Notes under the pieces: model-generated
Seen by the model: only the letters and a program-made list of their open reading frames with translations
Told to the model about the DNA's origin: nothing
Databases searched by the model: none
Assembly (NCBI GenBank): GCA_963693285.1
Contig: OY848926.1
Coordinates: forward strand, 2,547,001 to 2,611,000
Length of the DNA: 64,000 nucleotides
Origin: Xestospongia muta
Taxonomy: Eukaryota > Porifera > Demospongiae > Haplosclerida > Petrosiidae
Direction of reading: 5' to 3'
Shown here: positions 58,481 to 64,000 of the stretch, piece by piece
Layout of the letters: every line of letters begins with the position of its first letter
Numbering within the stretch: the stretch's first letter is position 1
Made by a program: the position numbers and the translations under genes

Positions 58481-59500
58481 TGATCTAAAGAGTTTAGTAA
58501 GTTTATCTGTCTTAAATATACTAATAAAGTAGTCTAAATAGGTTAAAACTCTAAAATAAAGAGTTTAGAGCTTTTTGAAAGTTAAAAAAGATTAGAAATT
58601 AACTGTGAAAACTGGTTAAATAAGCTGATCTAAAGAGTTTAGTAAGTTTATCTGTCTTAAATATACTAATAAAGTAGTATAAATAGGTTAAAACTCTAAA
58701 ATAAAGAGTTTAGAGCTTTTTGAAAGTTAAAAAAGATTAGAAATTAACTGTGAAAACTGGTTAAATAAGCTGATCTAAAGAGTTTAGTAAGTTTATCTGT
58801 CTTAAATATACTAATAAAGTAGTCTAAATAGGATAAAACTCTAAAATAAAGAGTTTAGAGCTTTTTGAAAGTTAAAAAAGATTAGAAATTAACTGTGAAA
58901 ACTGGTAAAATCAGCTGATCTAAAGAGTTTATCAAGTTTATCTCTCTTAAATATACTAATAAAGTAGTCTAAATAGGTTAAAACTCTAAAATAAAGTGTT
59001 TAGAGCTTTTTGATAGTTAAAAAGATTAGAAATTAACTGTGAAAACTGGTTAAATAAGCTGATCTAAAGAGTTTAGTAAGTTTATCTGTCTTAAATATAC
59101 TAATAAAGTAGTCTAAATAGGTTAAAACTCTAAACTAAACAGTTTAGAGCTTTTCGAAAGTTAAAAAAGATTAGAAATTAACTGTGAAAACTGGTTAAAT
59201 AAGCTGATCTAAAGAGTTTAGTAAGTTTATCTGTCTTAAATATACTAATAAAGTAGTCTAAATAGGTTAAAACTCCAAAAGAAAGAGTTTAGAGCTTTTT
59301 GATAGTCAAAAAGATTAGAAATTAACTGTGAAAACTGGTTAAATAAGCTGATCTAACGGGTTTAGTAAATTTATCTCTCTTACATATAGTAATAAAGTAG
59401 TCTAAATAGGTTAAAACTCTAAAATAAAGTGATTAGAGCTTTTTGAAAGTTAAAAAAGATTAGAAATTAACTGTGAAAACTGGTTAAATAAGCTGATCTA
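58481..59500. repeat. Diverged monomers
   Basis: These units carry scattered private changes: AGTAGTATAAAT, GGATAAAAC, GGTAAAATCAG with TTTATCAAG, TTTTGATAGTTAAAAAG, CTAAACTAAACAG, CTCCAAAAGAAAG with TGATAGTCAAAAAG, and AACGGGTTTAGTAAATTT with CTTACATATAG. I could not assign them to a named module, though AGCTTTTTGATAGT occurs in two nearby units. Confidence 0.75.
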
Positions 59501-60796
59501 AAGAGTTTAGTAAGTTTATCTCTCAAAAATATACTAATAAAGTAGTCTAAATAGGTTAAAACTCTAAAATAAAGAGTTTAGAGCTTTTAAAAGTTAAGAA
59601 AGATTAGAAATTAACTGTGAAAACTGGTTAAAATAAGCTGATCTAAAGAGTTTAGTAAGTTTATTGTCTTAAATATACTAATAAAGTAGTCTAAATAGGT
59701 TAAAACTCTAAAATAAAGAGTTTAAAGCTTTATGAAAGTTAAAAAAGATTAGAAATTAACTGTGATAACTGGTTAAATAAGCTGATCTAAAGAGTTTAGT
59801 AAGTTTATCTGTCTGAAATATACTAATAAAGTAGTCTAAATAGGTTAAAACTCTAAAATAAAGTGATTAGAGCTTTTGGAAAGTTAAAAAAGATTAGAAA
59901 TTAACTGTGAAAACTGGTTAAATAATCTGATCTAAAGAGTTTAGTAAGTTTATCTGTCTTTAATATAGTAATAAAGTAGTCTAAATAGGTTAAAACTCTA
60001 AAATAAAGATTTTAGAGCTTTTTGAAAGTTAAAAAAGATTAGAAATTAACTGTGAAAACTGGTTAAATAAGCTGATCTAAAGAGTTTAGTAAGTTTATCT
60101 GTCTTAAATATACTAATAAAGTAGTCTAAATAGGTTAAAAATTCTAAAATAAAGAGTTTAGAGGTTTTTGAAAGTTAAAAAGGATTAGAAATTAACTGTG
60201 ATAACTGGTTAAATAAGCAGGACTAAGGACTTTATTAAGTTTATCTGTCTTAAATGTAGTAATAACGTAGTCTAAATAGTTTAAAACTCTAAAATAAAGT
60301 ATTTAGAGCTTTTTGAAAGTTAAAAAAGATTAGAAATTAAGTGTGAAAACTGGTTAAATAAGCTGATCTAAAGAGTTTAGTAAGTTTATCTGTCTTAAAT
60401 ATACTAATAAAGTAGTCTAAATAGGTTAAAACTCTAAAATAAAGAGTTTATAGCTTTTTGACAGTTAAAAAAGATTAGAATTTAACTGTGAAAACTGGTT
60501 AAATAAGCTGATCTAAAGAGTTTAGTAAGTTTATCTGTCTTAAATATACTAATAAAGTAGTCTAAATAGGTTAAAACTCTAAAATAAAGAGTTTAAAGCT
60601 TTTTGAAAGTTACAAAAGATTAGGAATTAACTGTGGAAACTGGTTAAATAAGCTGATCTAAAGAGTTTAGTAGGTTTATCTCTCTTAAATATAGTAATAA
60701 AGTAGTCTAAATAGGTTAAAACTCTAAAATAAAGAGTTTAGAGCTTTTTGAAAGTTAAAAAAGATTAGAAATTAACTGTGAAAACTGGTTAAATAA
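59501..60796. repeat. Diverged monomers with a third TTTATTGTCTT block
   Basis: CTCAAAAATATAC, TTTTAAAAGTTAAGAAAG, TTTATTGTCTT (59660), GTTTAAAGCTTTATG and GTGATAACTGG repeat the 58.14-58.33 kb order, 1445 bp on (10 monomers minus 5). Further units carry AATAATCTGATC with CTTTAATATAG, AAAAATTCTAAAAT with GAGGTTTTTG, GCAGGACTAAGG with AATAACGTAG, TTTGACAGTT, AAGTTACAAAAG and TAGGTTTATC. This is the most heterogeneous part of the window. Confidence 0.8.
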
Positions 60797-61666
60797 GCTG
60801 ATCTAAAGAGTTTAGTAAATTTATCTGTCTTAAATATACTAATAAAGTAGTCTAAAAAGGTTAAAACTCAAAAATAATGTGATTAGAGCTTTTTGAAAGT
60901 TAAAAAATATTAGAAATCAACTGTGAAAACGGGTTAAATAAGCTGATCTAAACAGTTTAGTAAGTTTATCTGTCTTAAATATACTAATAAAGTAGTCTAA
61001 ATAGGTTAAAACTCTAAAATAAAGAGTTTAGAGCTTTTTGAAAGTTAAAAAAGATTAGAAATTAACTGTGAAAACTGGTTAAATAAGCTGATCTAAAGAG
61101 TTTAGTAAGTTTATCTCTCTTAAATAAACTAATAAAGTAGTCTAAAAAGGTTAAAACTCAAAAATAAAGTGATTAGAGCTTTTTGAAAGTTAAAAAATAT
61201 TAGAAATTAAGTGTGAAAACTGGTTAAATAAGCTGAACTAAACAGTTTAGTAAGTTTATCTGTCTTAAATATACTAATAAAGTAGTCTAAATAGGTTAAA
61301 ACTCTAAAATAAAGAGTTTAGAGCTTTTTGAAAGTTAAAAAAGATTAGAAATTAACTGTGAAAACTGGTTAAATAAGCTGATCTAAAGAGTTCAGTAAGT
61401 TTATCTCTCTTAAATAAACTAATAAAGTAGTCTAAAAAGGTTAAAACTCAAAAATAAAGTAATTAGAGCTTTTTGAAAGTTAAAAAAGATTAGAAATTAA
61501 CTGTGAAAACTGGTTAAATAAGCTGATCTAAAGAGTTTAGTAAGTTTATCTGTCTTAAATATACTAATAAAGTAGTCTAAATAGGTTAGAACTCTAAAAT
61601 AAAGAGTTTAGAGCTTTTTGAAAGTTAAAAAAGATTAGAAATTAACTGTGAAAACTGGTTAAATAA
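60797..61666. repeat. Simple dimer array, three repeats of 290 bp
   Basis: The pairs start at 60797, 61087 and 61377. The first member carries CTAAAAAGG with AACTCAAAAATAA and GTGATTAG or GTAATTAG; the second is near consensus. The unit after the first member starts with AAACAGTTTAG in the first two pairs. The first dimer has AAATCAACTGTG and AACGGG. The first dimer's opening monomer recurs at the window end. Confidence 0.88.
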
Positions 61667-63114
61667 GCTGATCTAAAGAGTTTAGTAAGTTTATCTGTCT
61701 TAAATATACTAATAAAGTAGTCTAAATAGGTTAAAACTCTAAAATAAAGTGATTAGACCTTTTTGAAAGTTAAAAAAGAATAGAAATTAACTGTGAAGAC
61801 TGGTTAAATAAGCTGATCTAAAGAGTTTAGTCAGTTTATCTGTCTTAAATATACTAATAAAGTAGTCTAAATAGGTTAAAACTCTAAAATAAAGAGTTTA
61901 GAGCTTTTTGAAAGTTAAAAAGATTAGAAATTAACTGTGAAAACTGGTTAAATAAGCTGATCTAAAGAGTTAAGTAAGTTTATCTCTCTTAAATATAGTA
62001 ATAAAGTAGTCTAAATAGGTTAAAACTCTAAAATAAAGAGTTTAGATCTTTTCGAAAGTTAAAAAAGATTAGAAATTAAGTGTGAAAACTGGTTAAATAA
62101 GCTGATCTAAAGAGTTTAGTAAGTTTATCTGTCTTAAATATACTAATAAAGTAGTCTAAATAGGTTAAAACTCTAAAATAAAGAGTTTAGAGCTTTTTGA
62201 AAGTTAAAAAAGATTAGAAATTAACTGTGGAAACTGATTAAATAAGCAGAACTAAGGACTATAATAAGTTTACCTGTCTTAAATGTACTAATAAAGTAGT
62301 CTAAATAGGTTAAAACTCTAAAATAAAGAGTTTAGAGCTTTTTGAAAGTTAAAAAAGATTAGAAATTAACTGTGAAAACTGGTTAAATTAGCTGATGTAA
62401 ACAGTTTAGTAAGTTTATCTGTCTTAAATATACTAATAAAGTAGTCTAAATAGGTTAAAACTCTAAAATAAAGTGATTAGAGCTTTTTGAAAGTTAAAAA
62501 AGATTAGAAATTAAGTGTGAAAACTGGTTAAATAAACTGATCTAAAGAGTTTAGTAAGTTTATCTGTCTTAAATATACTAATAAAATAGTCTAAATAGGT
62601 TAAAACTCTAAAATAAAGAGTTTAGAGCTTTTTGAAAGTTAAAAAAGATTAGAAATTAACTGTGGAAACTGATTAAATAAGCAGAACTAAGGACTATAAA
62701 AGTTTACCTGTCTCAAATGTACTAATAAAGTAGTCTAAATAGGTTAAAACTCTAAAATAAAGAGTTTAGAGCTTTTTGAAAGTTAAAAAAGATTAGAAAT
62801 TAACTGTGAAAACTGGTTAAATACGCTGATCTAAAGAGTTTAGTAAGTTTATCTGTCTTAAATATACTAATAAAGTAGTCTAAATAGGTTAAAACTCTAA
62901 AATAAAGAGTTTATAGCTTTTTGAAAGTTGAAAAAGATTAGAAATTAACTGTGAAAACTGGTTAAATAAGCTGATCTAAAGAGTTTAGTAAGTTTATCTG
63001 TCTTAAATATACTAATAAAGTAGTCTAAATAGGTTAAAACTCTAAAATAAAGAGTTTAGAGCTTTTTGAAAGTTAAAAAAGATTAGAAATTAACTGTGAA
63101 AACTGGTTAAATAA
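61667..63114. repeat. Mixed monomers with a three-unit repeat of GGACTATAATA type
   Basis: The units include GTGATTAGACC with AAGAATAG, TTAGTCAGTT, AGTTAAGTAAG, and TTAGATCTTTTCG. CAGAACTAAGGACTATAATA with TTTACCTG follows near 62247, and its relative near 62682 (GACTATAAAAG, CTCAAATGTAC) lies 434 bp on. Others carry CTGATGTAAACAG, AATAAACTGATC and TTATAGC with AGTTGAAAAAG. The GTGATTAGACC to TTAGATCTTT order parallels 25.5-26.0 kb. Confidence 0.78.
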
Positions 63115-63838
63115 GCAGAACTAAGGACTTTAATAAGTTTATCTGTCTTAAATGATCTAATAAAGTAGTCTAAATAGGTTAAAACTCTAAAATAAAGTGA
63201 TTAGAGCTTTTTGAAAGTTAAAAAAGATTAGAAATTAACTGTGAAAACTGGTTAAATAAGCTGATCTAAAGAGTTTAGTAAGTTTATCTCTCTTAAATAT
63301 ACTAATAAAGTAGTCTAAATAGGTTAAAACTCTAAAATAAAGAGTTTAGAGCTTTTTGAAATTTAAAAAAGATTAGAAATTAAATGTGAAAACTGGTTAA
63401 ATAAGCTGATCTAAAGAGTTTAGTAAGTTTATCTGTCTTAAATATACTAATAAAGTAGTCTAAATTGGTTCAAACTCTAAAATAAAGAGTTTAGAGCTTT
63501 TTGAAAGTTAAAAAAGATTAGAAATTAACTGTGGAAACTGGTTAAATAAGCTGATCTAAAGAGTTTAGTAAGTTTATCTGTCTTAAATGTAGTAATAAAG
63601 TAGTCTAAATAGGTTAAAACTCTAAAATAAAGAGTTTAGAGCTTTTGAAAGTTAAAAAAGATTAGAAATTAACTGTGAAAACTGGTTAAATAAGCAGAAC
63701 TAAGGACTTTAATAAGTTTATCTCTCTTAAATGTACTAATAAAGTAGTGTAAATAGGTTAAAACTCTAAAATAAAGAGTTTAGAGCTTTTTGAAAGTTAA
63801 AAAAGATTAGAAATTAACTGTGAAAACTGGTTAAATAA
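63115..63838. repeat. Module E, fourth copy, with partial module D
   Basis: CAGAACTAAGG/AAATGATCTAAT, GAAATTTAAAAAAG/TTAAATGTG and GGTTCAAACTC/GTGGAAAC (with the private AAATTGGTTC) are followed at 63550 by AAATGTAGTAAT and then a CAGAACTAAGG unit. That last unit has TTTATCTCTC where module D normally has TTTTTCTCTC, and AAGTAGTGTAAAT. The remaining D units are missing. Confidence 0.83.
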
Positions 63839-64000
63839 GCTGATCTAAAGAGTTTAGTAAATTTATCTGTCTTAAATATACTAATAAAGTAGTCTAAAAA
63901 GGTTAAAACTCAAAAATAATGTGATTAGAGCTTTTTGAAAGTTAAAAAATATTAGAAATCAACTGTGAAAACGGGTTAAATAAGCTGATCTAAACAGTTT
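63839..64000. repeat. Copy of the 60797 monomer, then a partial unit at the window edge
   Basis: This unit shares TTTAGTAAATTT, CTAAAAAGG, AACTCAAAAATAATGTG, AAAAAATATTAG, AAATCAAC and AACGGG with 60797-60941. The offset is exactly 3042 bp (21 monomers minus 3). It is followed by 17 bases of a unit with AAACAGTTT, as after the first copy. The array continues beyond the window. Confidence 0.9.

Larger units (their letters stand above)
1..64000. repeat. Satellite DNA array, ~145-bp monomer, ~440 head-to-tail copies
   Basis: Seen: the same A+T-rich unit recurs without a break from the first to the last base. Unit starts (GCTGATCTAAAGAG) fall at 1, 146, 290, 1447, 1592 and so on. Most units are 145 bp; some are 143-146 bp because of one- or two-base indels. 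All copies have the same orientation and I found no foreign insertion. Most monomers differ from the consensus at only a few sites, so they were homogenised recently. Known: arrays of this kind form centromeric and pericentromeric heterochromatin in eukaryotes. Inferred: a block of constitutive heterochromatin, possibly centromeric. Neither array edge is inside the window, so the true size is unknown. Coding capacity is nil: each monomer carries TAA, TAG and TGA in all three forward frames and TAA or TAG in all reverse frames, and the frame shifts by one base per unit. Confidence 0.98.

Noticed and set aside
60900..60960. CENP-B box (AACGGG near 60930 and 63972, CTTTTCGAAAG in other units)
   Set aside because: The 17-bp box needs TTCG and CGGG at fixed spacing in one unit. 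I find only one half or the other, and neither in the consensus.
1..64000. CRISPR array (regular repeats)
   Set aside because: The whole 145-bp period is repeated, with no unique spacers between short repeats. This is a satellite, not a repeat-spacer array.
1..64000. Protein-coding repeats or a long repetitive protein
   Set aside because: Stops fall in every frame of each monomer on both strands. The longest stop-free run in the consensus I could trace is about 37 codons (reverse strand).
1..64000. Telomeric repeats
   Set aside because: No runs of TTAGGG, TTAGG, TTTAGGG or similar; TTTAG occurs only as part of the monomer.
1..64000. Bacterial or plasmid iterons, or a yeast-type ARS origin
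   Set aside because: Iterons are about 20 bp and few in number. I found no ARS consensus match in the monomer, and high A+T alone is not evidence of an origin.
1..64000. Assignment to a known named satellite such as primate alpha or a beetle 142-bp family
   Set aside because: Length and A+T content are compatible with several groups, but I recognise no family-specific sequence. A database search of the consensus would be needed.

Overview
The window is one uninterrupted tandem satellite DNA array. From base 1 to base 64000 it is a head-to-tail repeat of a monomer of about 145 bp. There are about 440 copies, all on the same strand. The consensus monomer (for example 1447-1591) is about 23% G+C, has no CpG, and is strand-asymmetric (by my count A 63, T 48, G 23, C 11). 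I see no gene, RNA gene, transposon, CRISPR array, inversion or unique sequence. Stop codons fall in all six frames of each monomer, and 145 is not a multiple of 3, so no long reading frame can persist.

This architecture is typical of eukaryotic centromeric or pericentromeric heterochromatin: a near-nucleosomal monomer, very high A+T, and nested multi-monomer duplications. The species cannot be named from the sequence. Similar length and A+T content occur in satellites of beetles and other insects, and also in plants and other animals. Whether the array is a functional centromere cannot be read from the DNA alone.

The array is modular. Marker substitutions let monomers be grouped into recurring ordered modules. 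Module H is a long ordered series with these marks in order: AATATG unit, GTGTTTAG unit with AGCTAATC, GGTTCAAATTC unit, GTGATTAG unit, GCGG/ATAATAAT unit, then units marked AACATTAG, TTAAATTAG, CTCTC/AAAGAGG, GTCTGAAA, GTCTATAAAT and finally CAGAACTTAGG. Whole or partial copies lie near 1-1010, 4345-9260, 10425-12594, 13900-17660, 21571-24320, 26634-29800, 30538-31100, 32565-33100, 34592-36600, 38300-39950, 41687-43422 and 46900-57470. Module D (five monomers, 725 bp at 9265-9989) recurs at 13175, 31551, 33578, 37342 and 40672. Module E is three monomers, exactly 435 bp. It precedes the D first unit at 12740, 36907, 40237 and 63115.

On top of the modules lie many duplications whose offsets are almost exact multiples of 145: 290, 434-435, 723-724, 870, 1014, 1160, 1301, 1590, 2027, 2171, 3042, 3764, 4628-4634, 4782, 16355, 26343, 27065, 31262 and 33149 bp. 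This indicates in-register unequal exchange or conversion. By region: 1-9990 is H copies with a 9-monomer tandem duplication. 9265-20400 is D/E/H mosaics with an almost perfect 11-monomer tandem duplication. 20400-30000 is H copies displaced by 4.63 kb, plus a patch of older monomers. 30073-30249 is the most degenerate spot. 30538-41250 is composite H+D blocks. 41687-57470 is the most homogenised part, with 7-, 8-, 15- and 33-monomer duplications. 57470-62000 is the most diverged stretch and contains a simple dimer array. 62000-64000 returns to E/D type units and runs off the window edge.
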